Below are positions 30,780 through 40,823 of a DNA stretch of 64,000 nucleotides, in pieces (position 1 is the stretch's first letter; each line of letters opens with the position of its first letter). This DNA is from Serratia liquefaciens. Lineage in GTDB: Bacteria > Pseudomonadota > Gammaproteobacteria > Enterobacterales > Enterobacteriaceae. Below the pieces are notes generated by a model. The model did not search any database. It had not been told where the DNA came from and was given only the letters and a program-made list of their open reading frames with translations. The translations under genes and the position numbers were made by a program. Where the stretch lies: the NCBI RefSeq assembly GCF_027594825.1, contig NZ_CP088930.1, forward strand, positions 4,277,019-4,341,018, given 5' to 3'.

Positions 30780-31535
30780 ATGTCCTCTCTTTCATTCTCC
30801 TCACTGCTGACCTCGTGGGATCAACAGCAGGGCGCTTATATCGCCGAACGAGAAGCGCGTTTCAATGCCCAACTCGACGTGTTAGCGCTTTCGGTCGGCG
30901 AGGATTTTCACGTGCTCGATTTGGCCTGTGGGCCGGGATCGCTAAGCCTGCGCATCCTTCAACGTTTCCCGCAGGCCAAAGTAACGGCGATGGATCTCGA
31001 TCCGTTACTGTTGGCCATCGCCCGCGGCGCCCTGGCGGACTATGGCGACAGGATCCGCATCATTCAGGCCGATCTCGCCGATCCTGAGTGTTTCTCATCG
31101 CTTGAAGGGGCAACGCCTGACGCGGCGGTTTCCAGCACGGCGCTGCACTGGCTAATGCCGGAACAGCTGACGGTGCTGTATCGAAACATCGCCGAACTGC
31201 TACCCACGGGGGGCGTATTTCTGAATGCTGACCACCAGCGTTACGACCATCGGCAGCCACGCGTTAAAACGTTGGCTGAACTGCACGATAACCAGACGCA
31301 ACAACGGGCCTGGCGAAACGGCGTCGAAGACTGGGATCGGTGGTTTGACAAGGTGCAGCAACTGCCGGAGCTGGCGCAATATCGGCAACAGCGGGAAAAC
31401 CTGTTCGCCGGGCGTCCTGTCCCTCCGGCGACGGCATTGGACTTCCAACTTGCCAGCCTGACGCAGGCGGGGTTTACCGAGGTCGGGCCGGTCTGGCAAC
31501 TGCTGGATGACTACGTGATTGCAGGCTGGAAATAG
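30780..31535 (+). CDS. Class I SAM-dependent methyltransferase of the import operon
   Basis: A 251-residue cytoplasmic methyltransferase. Motif I is VLDLACGPGSLSLRIL (about 41-56), the acidic end of beta-2 is VTAMDLDPLLLAIARG and motif IV is DAAVSSTALHWLMPE. This layout resembles BioC/Tam-type enzymes. It starts with ATG 1 bp after the binding-protein stop, behind AAAAAGGA. Its substrate is unknown. Encoding a methyltransferase between the binding protein and the permease suggests chelate modification, but this is inference. Confidence 0.85.
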   Translation: MSSLSFSSLLTSWDQQQGAYIAEREARFNAQLDVLALSVGEDFHVLDLACGPGSLSLRILQRFPQAKVTAMDLDPLLLAIARGALADYGDRIRIIQADLADPECFSSLEGATPDAAVSSTALHWLMPEQLTVLYRNIAELLPTGGVFLNADHQRYDHRQPRVKTLAELHDNQTQQRAWRNGVEDWDRWFDKVQQLPELAQYRQQRENLFAGRPVPPATALDFQLASLTQAGFTEVGPVWQLLDDYVIAGWK

Positions 31536-31536
31536 T

Positions 31537-32568
31537 ATGAACGTAACGGTACGCCGGGGGGCGAGGCGTTCAGGTGGCTGGTTGTGCATGCTGGCGCTGG
31601 CGTTGCCGCTATTTTTGCTCGGTGCCTCGTTGTACGGACCGGCGCCAATATCGCTGCATGACGCGTGGCGTATTTTGTCTGCCCCTGGCGTTAACGCCGA
31701 CGACGGTAGCGAGATTTATCAACGGATAATCTGGTCATTGAGACTGCCCAGGGCGCTGTTGGCCGCGGTGGCGGGGGCCGGTCTGGCGTTGGCCGGCACC
31801 GTCCTGCAATCGCTGACGCGCAACCCATTGGCCGATCCCTGGGTGTTGGGGATCTCTTCCGGGGCGGGCGTGGGCGCCGTTCTGGTGCTGGTGTTGGGGC
31901 TCGGCGGCGGTCTGCTGTCGGTGTCTGGCGGGGCATTTATCGGTGCGGCCGGGGCCTTTGCCCTGGTTTTACTGCTCGCCGGGCGTTCCCTGAACGCCGA
32001 GTCATCGCTGTTTATTTTGGCGGGGGTCGCGGTCACGCAACTGCTTTCGGCACTGACCTCGCTGATTACCCTGTGGCAAGCGGACGCTAACGCCACGCGT
32101 GGTGTGATGTTCTGGCTACTGGGATCCTTCAGTGACGCTCGCTGGCCGCAGGTGGGGCTTTGCGCTCTGCTGCTGGCGGCGGCACTGGCGATTTGCTGGA
32201 TGAAAGCGGGCGAGCTGGACGCATTGGCGTTCGGCGGCCTGACCGCGGCGTCGTTGGGCGTGGCGGTGGCGCCGCTGAAACTGCTGCTGTACGGCATTAC
32301 CATGGCGCTGACGGCCGTTATCGTCGCCTTCAGCGGCGCGGTGGGGTTTATTGGGCTGACGGTGCCGCACGTCGCCAGACTGTTGGTCGGGCCGCGTCAC
32401 CGATTGCTGTTGCCGGCCAGCGCGCTGTGCGGCGCTTTGTTTGCCGTCGCGGCGGACACCCTGGCCAGAACCTTGTTTGAACCGCGCGAACTGCCGGTGG
32501 GCGTCTTGACCGCGTTGTTGGGTGTCCCGGTATTTCTCGCCTTGCTGTATCGGAAAATAAACGCATGA
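31537..32568 (+). CDS. FecCD-family ABC transporter permease
   Basis: A 343-residue inner-membrane permease with about ten spans. It carries the FecCD/BtuC markers LRLPRALLAAVAGAGLALAGTVLQ, RNPLADPWVLGISSGAGVGA and GAVGFIGLTVPHVARLLVG, the last being the ATPase-coupling region. The ATG at 31537 follows GGAAA and lies 1 bp past the methyltransferase stop. Its stop overlaps the ATPase start by 4 nt (ATGA). Confidence 0.9.
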   Translation: MNVTVRRGARRSGGWLCMLALALPLFLLGASLYGPAPISLHDAWRILSAPGVNADDGSEIYQRIIWSLRLPRALLAAVAGAGLALAGTVLQSLTRNPLADPWVLGISSGAGVGAVLVLVLGLGGGLLSVSGGAFIGAAGAFALVLLLAGRSLNAESSLFILAGVAVTQLLSALTSLITLWQADANATRGVMFWLLGSFSDARWPQVGLCALLLAAALAICWMKAGELDALAFGGLTAASLGVAVAPLKLLLYGITMALTAVIVAFSGAVGFIGLTVPHVARLLVGPRHRLLLPASALCGALFAVAADTLARTLFEPRELPVGVLTALLGVPVFLALLYRKINA

Positions 32569-33350
32569 ACAATGAAAGCCGGTTAACGGGGCTGCGTGCC
32601 GAAGGGTTGGGGTGGTCAACGGCAGAAAGAGTGGTGTTGAATAACCTCAGTTTTCACGCCCGGCCCGGTGAAATTACCGGCGTGCTCGGCGTCAACGGCA
32701 GCGGAAAATCTACGCTGCTCAAGTTGCTGGCGGGATTGATTTCCCCCAGCCGTGGCCGGGTGTATTTGCAGCAAACCGATATTGCCTCAATGAAAGGGCG
32801 CGAACGAGCCAAATGCATGACTTTCCTCGAACAGTCCGGGCCCGGTGCGTTTGCCATTGTGGTGAAAGACGTGGTGTTGCTCGGGCGTCTGGTTTACGCC
32901 AGTCGCTGGGCAGGGTTCAGCGCGGAAGATTATCGCATTGCCGGGCAGGCGATGGAGCAGGTCGGTATTTCGCACCTGGCCGATCGTGAATGGCAACAGC
33001 TGTCCGGCGGGGAACAGCAACGTGTTCATCTGGCACGCGCGCTGGCGCAACAAACGCCATGGCTGTTATTGGATGAGCCTGCCAACCATCTTGATATTGC
33101 CCATCAGCAGCAGTTTATGGCGTTATTGCGGCGGCTGGGCATCAGCGTAGTGGTTTCGCTGCACGACCTGAATTTGGCGGCCTGCTACTGTGACCGGCTG
33201 ATGTTGTTAAAGCAGGGAGGTTTGCACGCCTTCGGCCCCCCGCAGCAGGTGCTGACATCGGAGACGATAGACAAGGTTTATGGCGTAGAGGCTCGGCTGG
33301 TTGCGATTAGCGATTACGCCGCGCCGCTGATCTATTACCCCGTTCAGTAA
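32565..33350 (+). CDS. ABC transporter ATPase of the metal-chelate importer
   Basis: A 261-residue ATPase of the FepC/BtuD type. Walker A is GVNGSGKSTLLK (about 44), the signature is LSGGEQQRVHLARAL, Walker B is WLLLDEPANHLD and the H-loop is SLHDLNLAA. It powers the FecCD-family permease encoded just upstream and is the last gene of the operon. No clear terminator is visible in the 170 bp before acrZ. Confidence 0.92.
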   Translation: MNNESRLTGLRAEGLGWSTAERVVLNNLSFHARPGEITGVLGVNGSGKSTLLKLLAGLISPSRGRVYLQQTDIASMKGRERAKCMTFLEQSGPGAFAIVVKDVVLLGRLVYASRWAGFSAEDYRIAGQAMEQVGISHLADREWQQLSGGEQQRVHLARALAQQTPWLLLDEPANHLDIAHQQQFMALLRRLGISVVVSLHDLNLAACYCDRLMLLKQGGLHAFGPPQQVLTSETIDKVYGVEARLVAISDYAAPLIYYPVQ

Positions 33351-33519
33351 CGTCCACCGCAAGCCGAAAGGCGGCACCGGAGCACAAATGGCACGTTTGG
33401 CCGGTTACAAATTCTGCACAGTCTTTAAAATAACCCCGTTTTAGTCGGTTTTTTGGTTTAAACTGGAATTTACGTGGCGGTGTTCATTACCGCTCAATGG
33501 GCAGTTAAGTGAGGCTACC

Positions 33520-33669
33520 ATGTTGGATTTATTGAAAAGTTTGCTGTTCGCTGTGGTCATGGTTCCGGTGGTTATGGCCATCATCCTCGGCCTGATCTAC
33601 GGTTTGGCGGAAGTGTTCAACATTTTCTCCAAAGTGGGCCGTTCGAAAGAAAACCGCACCCAGCACTGA
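33520..33669 (+). CDS. acrZ: Multidrug efflux accessory protein AcrZ
   Basis: A 49-residue single-span protein, [20 protein letters not shown] with a C-terminal charged tail ([11 protein letters not shown]). It is the same length as E. coli AcrZ (YbhT), which binds AcrB and widens AcrAB-TolC export. A GAGG site precedes the ATG. As in E. coli it sits just before modA; it is small enough to be missed by length-limited gene calls. Confidence 0.93.
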   Translation: MLDLLKSLLFAVVMVPVVMAIILGLIYGLAEVFNIFSKVGRSKENRTQH

Positions 33670-33693
33670 TCGTTACCCGTTCCCCTTTTTAAG

Positions 33694-33715
33694 CCTGCCG
33701 GCGTCGTTCGGCAGG
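33694..33715 (+). terminator. Hairpin downstream of acrZ
   Basis: A 7-bp stem CCTGCCG / CGGCAGG with an 8-nt loop is followed by TGTTTCTC, 24 bp after the acrZ stop. The U-run is modest. Confidence 0.55.
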
Positions 33716-33772
33716 TGTTTCTCAAGATATCTCACACCCTGCCGATAAACCGCATGACAAGCTTCTGCGCGA

Positions 33773-33796
33773 CGTTATATTATTTTTTATATAACG
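33773..33796 (+). promoter_or_regulatory. ModE box at the modABC promoter
   Basis: CGTTATAT-N8-ATATAACG is a perfect inverted repeat matching the ModE operator of E. coli modA. It lies 37 bp upstream of the modA start. Molybdate-bound ModE is expected to repress here. Confidence 0.9.
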
Positions 33797-33832
33797 AAGA
33801 GTGATAATGCACGTTAACTTGCGGAGAAAACA

Positions 33833-34606
33833 ATGAAACAGCAATGGACTAAGTGGGTCGGCGGTATCGTATTGGCATCCGGTATGGTCATGCAGGCATC
33901 GGCAGCGGATAAAATTACCGTTTTTGCGGCCGCCTCGCTGACTAACGCGCTGCAGGATATCGCGACCCAATACCAGAAGGGCAAGGATGTGCAGGTGGTT
34001 TCCTCATTCGCCTCCTCTTCTACGTTGGCGCGCCAGATTGAGCAGGGCGCACCGGCCGATCTGTTTATCTCTGCCGATCAGCAGTGGATGGATTACGCCA
34101 TCGACAAGCAGCAAATGGTTAAAGACACCCGTTATACCCTGTTGGGGAACGAACTGGTGCTGATCGCCGCAAAAGATGCCAAACCGGCTAAAATCACGCT
34201 CGACAAGCAAACCGACTGGGCAAAACTGCTCAATGGCGGCCGCCTGTCGGTGGGCGATCCGGACCACGTGCCTGCCGGCATTTATGCCAAGGAAGCGCTG
34301 CAGAATCTCGGTGCCTGGACCGCGCTGGAGCCTAAGCTGGCACGGGCCAACAACGTACGCAGCGCCATGGCACTGGTAGAACGCGGCGAAGCGCCGTTGG
34401 GCATTGTTTATGGCTCAGACGCGGTAGCCAGTGATAAAGTCAGCGTGGTGGCCATCTTCCCGGAAGACAGCCACAAACCGGTGGAATACCCGATGGCGAT
34501 AGTTAAAGGGCATCAAACTCCGGCCGTCAGCGCGTTCTACAGTTACCTGAAGAGCCCGGAAGCGGCTGCTATTTTCAAACATTATGGATTCTCCCCGCGT
34601 AAATGA
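33833..34606 (+). CDS. modA: Molybdate-binding periplasmic protein ModA
   Basis: A 257-residue binding protein for molybdate/tungstate. The signal peptide (about 1-24, MQASA) is followed by the SBP_bac_11 fold with ITVFAAASLTNALQDIA, the oxyanion-contact segment FASSSTLARQIEQGAPADLFISAD and the late RGEAPLGIVYGSDA. It is the first gene of modABC, and its stop overlaps the modB start by 4 nt. Confidence 0.96.
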   Translation: MKQQWTKWVGGIVLASGMVMQASAADKITVFAAASLTNALQDIATQYQKGKDVQVVSSFASSSTLARQIEQGAPADLFISADQQWMDYAIDKQQMVKDTRYTLLGNELVLIAAKDAKPAKITLDKQTDWAKLLNGGRLSVGDPDHVPAGIYAKEALQNLGAWTALEPKLARANNVRSAMALVERGEAPLGIVYGSDAVASDKVSVVAIFPEDSHKPVEYPMAIVKGHQTPAVSAFYSYLKSPEAAAIFKHYGFSPRK

Positions 34607-35292
34607 TCCTGAGTGAGTACGAGTGGCAGGCCGTTGAACTGAGCCTGAAAGTGTCCGCCCTGGCGGTGGTGTGCAGTTTACCCTTTGGCATTCTGATGGC
34701 CTGGGTGCTGGTACGCTGCCGTTTCCCGGGTAAATCGCTGCTGGACAGTATTATTCACCTGCCGCTGGTACTGCCGCCGGTGGTGGTCGGCTATTTATTG
34801 CTGATCGCCATGGGGCGGCGCGGCGTGATTGGCGAATGGCTGTATGACTGGTTTGGCTTCAGTTTCAGCTTTAGCTGGCGCGGTGCGGCGCTGGCTTCCG
34901 CCGTGGTGGCGTTTCCGCTGATGGTGCGAGCCATACGGTTGGCGCTGGAGGCGGTGGATACCCGGCTCGAGCAGGCAGCCCGCACCCTGGGCGCCAACCC
35001 GTGGCGGGTGTTTTTCACCATCACGCTGCCGCTGTCGCTGCCCGGCGTGATTGTCGGTGTGGTATTGGCCTTTGCCCGTTCTCTGGGCGAGTTCGGCGCC
35101 ACCATTACCTTTGTTTCCAACATTCCCGGCGAGACGCGCACCATACCGCTGGCGATGTATACCCTGATTGAAACGCCGGGGGCTGAAGCCGCTGCCGCGC
35201 GCCTGTGCGTGATAGCCATAGTGCTGTCGTTGGTTTCACTGATGGTGTCCGAGTGGCTGGCCCGCTGGGGCCGTAAACGGATGGGCGTATAA
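34603..35292 (+). CDS. modB: Molybdate ABC transporter permease ModB
   Basis: A 229-residue inner-membrane permease (E. coli 229 aa) with five spans and the coupling motif [26 protein letters not shown], followed by [13 protein letters not shown]. It overlaps modA by 4 nt and modC by 1 nt (TAATG), so the three are translationally coupled. Confidence 0.96.
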   Translation: MILSEYEWQAVELSLKVSALAVVCSLPFGILMAWVLVRCRFPGKSLLDSIIHLPLVLPPVVVGYLLLIAMGRRGVIGEWLYDWFGFSFSFSWRGAALASAVVAFPLMVRAIRLALEAVDTRLEQAARTLGANPWRVFFTITLPLSLPGVIVGVVLAFARSLGEFGATITFVSNIPGETRTIPLAMYTLIETPGAEAAAARLCVIAIVLSLVSLMVSEWLARWGRKRMGV

Positions 35293-36359
35293 TGCTGGAG
35301 CTGGATTTCTCCCAACGCCTTGGGGATTTAAACCTTAACGTGCGCGCCGATCTGCCCGCTCAGGGCATAACCGCGATTTTTGGCCTGTCCGGCGCGGGTA
35401 AAACGTCCTTAATCAATGCCATTGGCGGCCTGACGCGCCTGCAGCAAGGCCGTATTGTGCTGAATGGCCGTACGCTGGTGGATACCGCCAGCGGCCTGTG
35501 CCTGCCACCGGAGAAGCGGCGGATTGGCTATGTGTTTCAGGACGCGCGCCTGTTCCCGCATTATCGGGTACGCGGCAACCTGCAATACGGTATGGCGACC
35601 AGCATGCGCGCGCAGTTCGACAACATTGTTGAACTGCTGGGCATCGGGCCCTTGCTCAACCGCCTGCCGTTGACGCTGTCCGGCGGCGAAAAACAGCGGG
35701 TGGCGATTGGCCGTGCTTTATTGACCGCGCCGGAGTTGCTGTTAATGGATGAGCCTCTGGCGTCGCTGGACCTGCCGCGCAAACGCGAACTGCTGCCGTA
35801 TCTGGAGCGGTTGGCGCAGGACGTCAATACGCCGATCCTTTACGTCAGCCACAGCATGGATGAGATTCTGCGACTGGCAGAGCAGGTGATGGTGCTGGAT
35901 AACGGTCAGGTCAGGGCATTTGGCGGGCTGGAAGAAGTATGGGCCAGCAGCGCATTGCGGCCATGGTTGCAGCGTGAAGATCAAAGCAGCGTGCTGCGCG
36001 TCAGCGTGATTGAACATCATGCGCGCTACGCCATGACGGCTCTGGCGTTGGGCGACCAACGCCTGTGGGTCAGCGGGGTCGATGCCGCCTTGGGTGCTCA
36101 ACTGCGTATCCGAATCAACGCCGCCGACGTTTCATTGGTGCTGCAGCCACCGGTCAACAGCAGTATCCGCAACGTACTGCCGGCCAAAGTCACCGAATGC
36201 CTGGACGTGGATGGACAGGTGGAGGTGAAACTGGCGGTGGGGGAGAGCGTGTTGTGGGCACGCATTACGCCGTGGGCGCGTGATGAGCTGGCGATCCGCC
36301 CCGGTCAATGGTTGTATGCGCAGGTGAAAAGCGTGTCGATCAGCCGCGAGGCGCGTTAA
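35292..36359 (+). CDS. modC: Molybdate ABC transporter ATPase ModC
   Basis: A 355-residue ATPase energising ModB. Walker A is [10 protein letters not shown] (about 31), the signature is [16 protein letters not shown], Walker B is [12 protein letters not shown] and the H-loop is [11 protein letters not shown]-terminal MOP/TOBE domain (about 285-350) may bind oxyanion for trans-inhibition. It is the last gene of modABC. Confidence 0.96.
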   Translation: MLELDFSQRLGDLNLNVRADLPAQGITAIFGLSGAGKTSLINAIGGLTRLQQGRIVLNGRTLVDTASGLCLPPEKRRIGYVFQDARLFPHYRVRGNLQYGMATSMRAQFDNIVELLGIGPLLNRLPLTLSGGEKQRVAIGRALLTAPELLLMDEPLASLDLPRKRELLPYLERLAQDVNTPILYVSHSMDEILRLAEQVMVLDNGQVRAFGGLEEVWASSALRPWLQREDQSSVLRVSVIEHHARYAMTALALGDQRLWVSGVDAALGAQLRIRINAADVSLVLQPPVNSSIRNVLPAKVTECLDVDGQVEVKLAVGESVLWARITPWARDELAIRPGQWLYAQVKSVSISREAR

Positions 36360-36362
36360 ATA

Positions 36363-36383
36363 GCGCCCTCCCTGCGGGGAGGG
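36363..36383. terminator. Hairpin between convergent modC and ybhA
   Basis: GCCCTCC and GGAGGGC arms enclose a short GC-rich loop 4 bp past the modC stop. There is no strong U-tract on either strand. Confidence 0.5.
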
Positions 36384-36393
36384 CAATCACGAA

Positions 36394-37218
36394 TTATTGA
36401 CCCAGTACGCGCGTGCGGATCACCTCGGCGATGCCGGGTTGCAGGTGATCGGCGATCACCAAATCGGCGCGTTGCTTGATAGCGTCATCGGCGTTGCCCA
36501 TCGCCACGCCCAGACCTACCGCTTCCAGCATGCTGAGGTCATTGTAGTTATCCCCGAAAGCCACCACCTGATCCATGCTCAGGCCCTGCGACTCGACCCA
36601 CTGCTGCAGGCGTTTGCCTTTGCTGTTGCCGCCTTTGGCGATATCGACCTGATCGTGCCACGACCATTCGCAGGCCAGTCCCAGTTCTTTTTCCACCGTC
36701 TCGGCAAACTGGCGCAGCGCAGGAATATCGGCGTGCGAAGTGGCGAACTTCCAGATTGACTGCGCTTCATCGGCTGCTTGCACCAGGCTGTTGACCTGCA
36801 ACAGCGTTGGGCGTTGCGCCGGCGGCAGGGTTTCCGCCCAGGCCAGTGAACGGGTGACGTGGCCGCTTGGTTCCTGATACAGCATGGCGTCGTCCACGTA
36901 CATCAGGCCGTGAATGCCGCTTTGTTTCAGCATTTGCAGCACCAGTTTGGCCTGATCTTTGGCCAGCGGATCGGCGGCCAGCACTTTTTGCTGCTGGAAG
37001 TCATACAGATAGGTACCGTTGCAGCAGATTGCCGGTGTGTCTATCTCCAGCGCCTGATAAAACGGGTGGATCGCCACGTGATGGCGGCCGGTGACGACAA
37101 TCACTTTGATACCGGCAGCGCGCGCTTGCGCCAGGGCTGCCAGCGACTGCGGTAAAATGCGTTTTTGGTTGTCCAGCAGGGTGCCATCCAGATCGAGGGC
37201 AATGACGCGGTAGCTCAT
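36394..37218 (-). CDS. ybhA: HAD-family Cof-type phosphatase YbhA (pyridoxal phosphatase)
   Basis: A 274-residue cytoplasmic phosphatase; E. coli YbhA hydrolyses pyridoxal phosphate and other sugar phosphates. The catalytic motif is VIALDLDGTLLD (about 5-16), the second motif VVTGRH, and motif IV VAFGDNYNDLSMLE with GVAMGNADDAIK. The ATG at 37218 (MSYRVIALDLDG) matches the family start. An in-frame upstream ATG adds 15 non-homologous residues. Confidence 0.92.
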   Translation of the reverse strand: MSYRVIALDLDGTLLDNQKRILPQSLAALAQARAAGIKVIVVTGRHHVAIHPFYQALEIDTPAICCNGTYLYDFQQQKVLAADPLAKDQAKLVLQMLKQSGIHGLMYVDDAMLYQEPSGHVTRSLAWAETLPPAQRPTLLQVNSLVQAADEAQSIWKFATSHADIPALRQFAETVEKELGLACEWSWHDQVDIAKGGNSKGKRLQQWVESQGLSMDQVVAFGDNYNDLSMLEAVGLGVAMGNADDAIKQRADLVIADHLQPGIAEVIRTRVLGQ

Positions 37219-37396
37219 AGGGATCTCATTATCGTTAGCAACAAAATTAAACCGATGGTACACCGGATAAGCGATGGATAAAACAGCACAGATTTCCTCA
37301 GCAACACAGGGTTGTTATGTCACGGATGTGAGGTAAGCTAGGGGAAACCGAAAAACCTGAAACCGGTTTCTCTCTTACCCTATTCAAGGAGAACAC

Positions 37397-38392
37397 ATGA
37401 AGCAAATCGTTTATGTCGCCAGCCCGGAAAGCCAGCAAATTCACGTCTGGCAGTTAGGCGATGCAGGGGCCCTGGCGCTGCTGCAAACCGTCGAAGTTCC
37501 GGGTCAGGTGCAACCGATGGCGATCCACCCGGACCGAACGCACCTGTACGTCGGCGTGCGCCCGGCGTTCGGCATTGTCAGCTACCGCATCGAGGCGGAC
37601 GGCACGCTGCAACAGGCGGGCATGGCACCGCTGCCGGGCAGCCCGACCCATATCTCTACCGATTTGCAGGGGCGTTATCTGTTTTCCGCCTCCTACAGCG
37701 GCAACTGCGCCAGCGTCAGTCCTATTGGCCATGACGGCGTAGTGGGTGCGCCTATTCAGCAGATTGACGGTTTAACTGCGCCGCACTCGGCCAATATCGA
37801 CCCGACCAACCAACTGCTGTTGGTGCCCTGCCTGAAAGAAGATCGCATTCGTCTGTTCAATTTGGATCAGCAGGGCGAACTGACGCCGCATGCTCAGGAA
37901 GCGGTAGCAACCGCCGCCGGTGCCGGTCCGCGCCACATGGCATTCCACCCGAACGACAAATATGCCTACTGCGTAAACGAGCTGGACGGTACGGTAGACG
38001 TGCTGGCCATCAGTGAAAACGGCGCTAAATACACCCAGGCGCAAACGCTGGATATCATGCCTGCCGATTTCAACGGCACCCGTTGGGCGGCGGATATTCA
38101 CCTCACGCCGAATGGCCGCTTCCTCTACACCAGCGACCGCACCGCCAGCATACTGACGATTTTCAGCGTCTCCGAAGACGGTAGCACCCTGTCGGTCGTC
38201 GGCTACCACCCGACCGAAGAGCAGCCACGTGGCTTCAACATCGACCACAGCGGCCGCTTTGTGATCTCGTCCGGTCAGAAGTCCGATCATATCGGGGTGT
38301 ATGAAATCGATCAGACCAGCGGCAAGCTGGCCACTCTGGCACGTTACCCGGTGGGTAAAGGCCCGATGTGGGTAAGCGTATTAGCGAAGTAG
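37397..38392 (+). CDS. pgl: 6-phosphogluconolactonase
   Basis: A 331-residue seven-bladed propeller lactonase (E. coli 331 aa) hydrolysing 6-phosphogluconolactone in the oxidative pentose phosphate pathway. It starts [18 protein letters not shown] behind AAGGAG. Conserved segments include [46 protein letters not shown] and [11 protein letters not shown]. It is divergent from ybhA across 178 bp. Confidence 0.95.
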   Translation: MKQIVYVASPESQQIHVWQLGDAGALALLQTVEVPGQVQPMAIHPDRTHLYVGVRPAFGIVSYRIEADGTLQQAGMAPLPGSPTHISTDLQGRYLFSASYSGNCASVSPIGHDGVVGAPIQQIDGLTAPHSANIDPTNQLLLVPCLKEDRIRLFNLDQQGELTPHAQEAVATAAGAGPRHMAFHPNDKYAYCVNELDGTVDVLAISENGAKYTQAQTLDIMPADFNGTRWAADIHLTPNGRFLYTSDRTASILTIFSVSEDGSTLSVVGYHPTEEQPRGFNIDHSGRFVISSGQKSDHIGVYEIDQTSGKLATLARYPVGKGPMWVSVLAK

Positions 38393-38435
38393 AAGTAAAT
38401 GATGCCCGGTTGCCCTAAGGGCGAATGAATAATGA

Positions 38436-38455
38436 GGGCGCAGCATGCTGCGCCC
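38436..38455. repeat. GCATGC-core palindromic element, copy 1
   Basis: GGGCGCAGCATGCTGCGCCC is a perfect 20-bp palindrome 44 bp after pgl, in the convergent pgl/ybhB gap. Near-copies lie at 48401 and 55948. It could act as a terminator or be a REP-like repeat. Confidence 0.65.
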
Positions 38456-38492
38456 CTACAGTCTCTCGGGATGGGGTTCTTTTTCCCGAGAA

Positions 38493-38975
38493 TCAGCTGT
38501 ATTTCACCGTCAGCGTGGCGCTGCCAAGGCTATGGAAGTGCACGTTGAAACCGACCAGGGCACCGCTGGAACCTTCATCCACCTCAATGCTTTCTACGTC
38601 CAGTGCGTGGACGGTGAAGTGATAGCGGTGGCTTTCTCCCTGCGGTGGCGCTGCGCCGCCATAACCGGCGGAACCAAAATCGGTGCGGGTCTGCACGGCG
38701 CCGGCCGGTAAGCCGCCCTTGCCGGAACCTGCGCCCTGCGGCAGTTCACGCGTGGCAGCCGGGATATTGGCTACCACCCAGTGCCACCAGCCGGAGCCGG
38801 TCGGCGCATCGGGATCGTATACCGAAATCACGAAACTCTTGGTGCCTTTCGGCACGCCGTCCCAGGCCAGATGCGGAGACAGATTATCGCCTTGATAGCC
38901 CATGCCGTTAAACACCTGGCGCTCCGGCATTTTCGCGCCGTCCTGCAGATCGTTGCTGTACAAACGAAAGCTCAT
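38493..38975 (-). CDS. ybhB: PEBP-family protein YbhB (Raf kinase inhibitor-like)
   Basis: A 160-residue phosphatidylethanolamine-binding-protein fold of uncertain role. The anion-pocket motifs YDPDAPTGSGWWHWVVANIP and GYGGAAPPQGESHRYHFTVHAL are intact. It has no signal peptide, so it is cytoplasmic. The ATG at 38975 (MSFRLYSNDLQDG) matches the E. coli start; a longer in-frame start is not supported. Confidence 0.92.
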   Translation of the reverse strand: MSFRLYSNDLQDGAKMPERQVFNGMGYQGDNLSPHLAWDGVPKGTKSFVISVYDPDAPTGSGWWHWVVANIPAATRELPQGAGSGKGGLPAGAVQTRTDFGSAGYGGAAPPQGESHRYHFTVHALDVESIEVDEGSSGALVGFNVHFHSLGSATLTVKYS

Positions 38976-39140
38976 AATGACTCCATTGGTCGGTAAAAGC
39001 TGAATGCCTAAGCTAGACCTTTTTGACGTCATAACACAAGCCTCATTGCACCTCGCCAGCGGCCTGCCCTATGGGTTATCCTCGTTAACGCCGAAGCTAC
39101 ATACACGACATCAATAATTCACAGATCGATAAAAGCAATC

Positions 39141-39542
39141 ATGATTTCATTAAAAAAACGCACGCCGTGGTTTGGTTGGCTGCGCCGCTGGGCCAAGGGC
39201 ATCAAGCGCGACATTTATGCTCTTTGGCTGGCCGCCCGCGACCGGCGCACGCCCTGGTATGCCAAATTGATCGCCCTGCTGGTGGCGGGTTATGCGGTAT
39301 CGCCTATCGATCTGATCCCGGACTTTATTCCGGTGCTGGGCTATCTGGACGACGTGATTATAGTGCCGCTGGGCATTATGCTGGCGGTGCGGTTGATCCC
39401 CAAGCCGCTGATGGCAGAGTTTCGCGAGAAGGCGCAAAGGCGTATCGATAATCCTACCGGCCGGATGGCGGCGGTAATGATCATATTGCTGTGGGTGTTG
39501 TGCCTGATATTGCTGGCCCGTTATCTGGACCAGCATTGGTAA
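39141..39542 (+). CDS. YkvA-like DUF1232 membrane protein
   Basis: A 133-residue protein with a basic N-terminus and the DUF1232 signature [21 protein letters not shown] (about 51-71) between two hydrophobic segments. A third membrane span lies near the C-terminus (about 111-128). Function is unknown. It is convergent with bioA, only 4 bp from its stop, and has no counterpart at this place in E. coli. Confidence 0.82.
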   Translation: MISLKKRTPWFGWLRRWAKGIKRDIYALWLAARDRRTPWYAKLIALLVAGYAVSPIDLIPDFIPVLGYLDDVIIVPLGIMLAVRLIPKPLMAEFREKAQRRIDNPTGRMAAVMIILLWVLCLILLARYLDQHW

Positions 39543-39546
39543 CCTG

Positions 39547-40821
39547 TTACTGCACCGCGGCGGTGACGGCGGCGGTCAATTTGCTGAGCTGTTCAGGCTC
39601 GATGATGTAAGGCGGCATCAAATAAATCAGTTTGCCGAAGGGGCGGATCCACACGCCGCGCTCGACGAATCCGCGCTGTAGCTGCGCCATATCCACAGGT
39701 TCGCGCATTTCCACCACGCCAATCGCTCCCAATACCCGCACGTCCGCTACTTTTGGCTGCATTTTCAGCGGCAATAGCTGCTGTTTCAACTGGGTTTCGA
39801 TAGCGGCCACCTGCTGCTGCCAGCGATTCTCCGCCAGCAGCGACAGGCTGGCATTCGCCACCGCGCAGGCCAAAGGATTGCCCATAAAGGTAGGGCCGTG
39901 CATAAAGCAGCCCGCAGCGCCGTTGCTGATGGTTTCCGCCACGTGGCGCGTGGTCAGGGTGGCGGAAAGCGTCATATAGCCGCCGGTCAACGCCTTGCCC
40001 AGACACAGAATATCCGGTACTACCTCGGCATGTTCACAGGCAAACAGCTTGCCGGTACGTCCGAAACCGGTGGCGATCTCATCGGCAATCAGCAGCACCT
40101 GATAGCGGTCGCAGAGCTCGCGTACCCGTTTGAGGTAAGTCGGATGGTAGATGCGCATGCCGCCCGCCCCCTGGACTACCGGTTCCAAAATCACCGCCGC
40201 CACTTCACCGGCATGCTGCTCCAGCAGTGCGGCGAACGGGGCAATATCATGTTCATCCCAGGCCTGATCGAAACCGCACTGTGGCGCAGTGGCGAACAGG
40301 TGTGGCGCGAGATATCCCTGATACAGGCTGTGCATCGAGTTGTCCGGATCGCACACTGACATCGCGCCGAAGGTATCCCCGTGGTAGCCGTGGCGCAGAG
40401 TCAGAATACGCTGCCGCCGTTCTCCGCGCGCTTGCCAGTATTGCAACGCCATCTTCAGCGACACTTCCACCGCCACCGAGCCGGAATCTGCCAGGAACAC
40501 GCACTGTAGCGCTTCCGGCGTCATGGCGACCAGCTTGCGACACAGCTCGATCGCGGCGGGATGGGTAATGCCGCCGAACATCACGTGCGACATTTTTTCC
40601 AACTGCTGAGTCGCAGCCAGGTTCAACTGCGGGTGGTTATAACCGTGAATGGCCGCCCACCAGGACGACATACCGTCAATCAGGCGTCGGCCATCGGCCA
40701 GCTGCAGTTCAACGCCGCTGGCGGCCTCTACCGGATAACAGGGCAGTGGGTGGCTCATCGAGGTGTAAGGGTGCCAGATATGGCGCTGATCGAATTCCAG
40801 GTCGGAGGTAGTGACAGACAT
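39547..40821 (-). CDS. bioA: Adenosylmethionine-8-amino-7-oxononanoate aminotransferase
   Basis: PLP-dependent enzyme of biotin synthesis that converts KAPA to DAPA using SAM as amino donor. It has 424 residues. Blocks include [34 protein letters not shown], the PLP-site Asp in [15 protein letters not shown] and the PLP lysine in [17 protein letters not shown]. The ATG at 40821 ([22 protein letters not shown]) matches the family. An in-frame ATG six codons upstream lies inside the operator. It is divergent from bioBFCD. Confidence 0.94.
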   Translation of the reverse strand: MSVTTSDLEFDQRHIWHPYTSMSHPLPCYPVEAASGVELQLADGRRLIDGMSSWWAAIHGYNHPQLNLAATQQLEKMSHVMFGGITHPAAIELCRKLVAMTPEALQCVFLADSGSVAVEVSLKMALQYWQARGERRQRILTLRHGYHGDTFGAMSVCDPDNSMHSLYQGYLAPHLFATAPQCGFDQAWDEHDIAPFAALLEQHAGEVAAVILEPVVQGAGGMRIYHPTYLKRVRELCDRYQVLLIADEIATGFGRTGKLFACEHAEVVPDILCLGKALTGGYMTLSATLTTRHVAETISNGAAGCFMHGPTFMGNPLACAVANASLSLLAENRWQQQVAAIETQLKQQLLPLKMQPKVADVRVLGAIGVVEMREPVDMAQLQRGFVERGVWIRPFGKLIYLMPPYIIEPEQLSKLTAAVTAAVQ

Positions 40822-40823
40822 AC

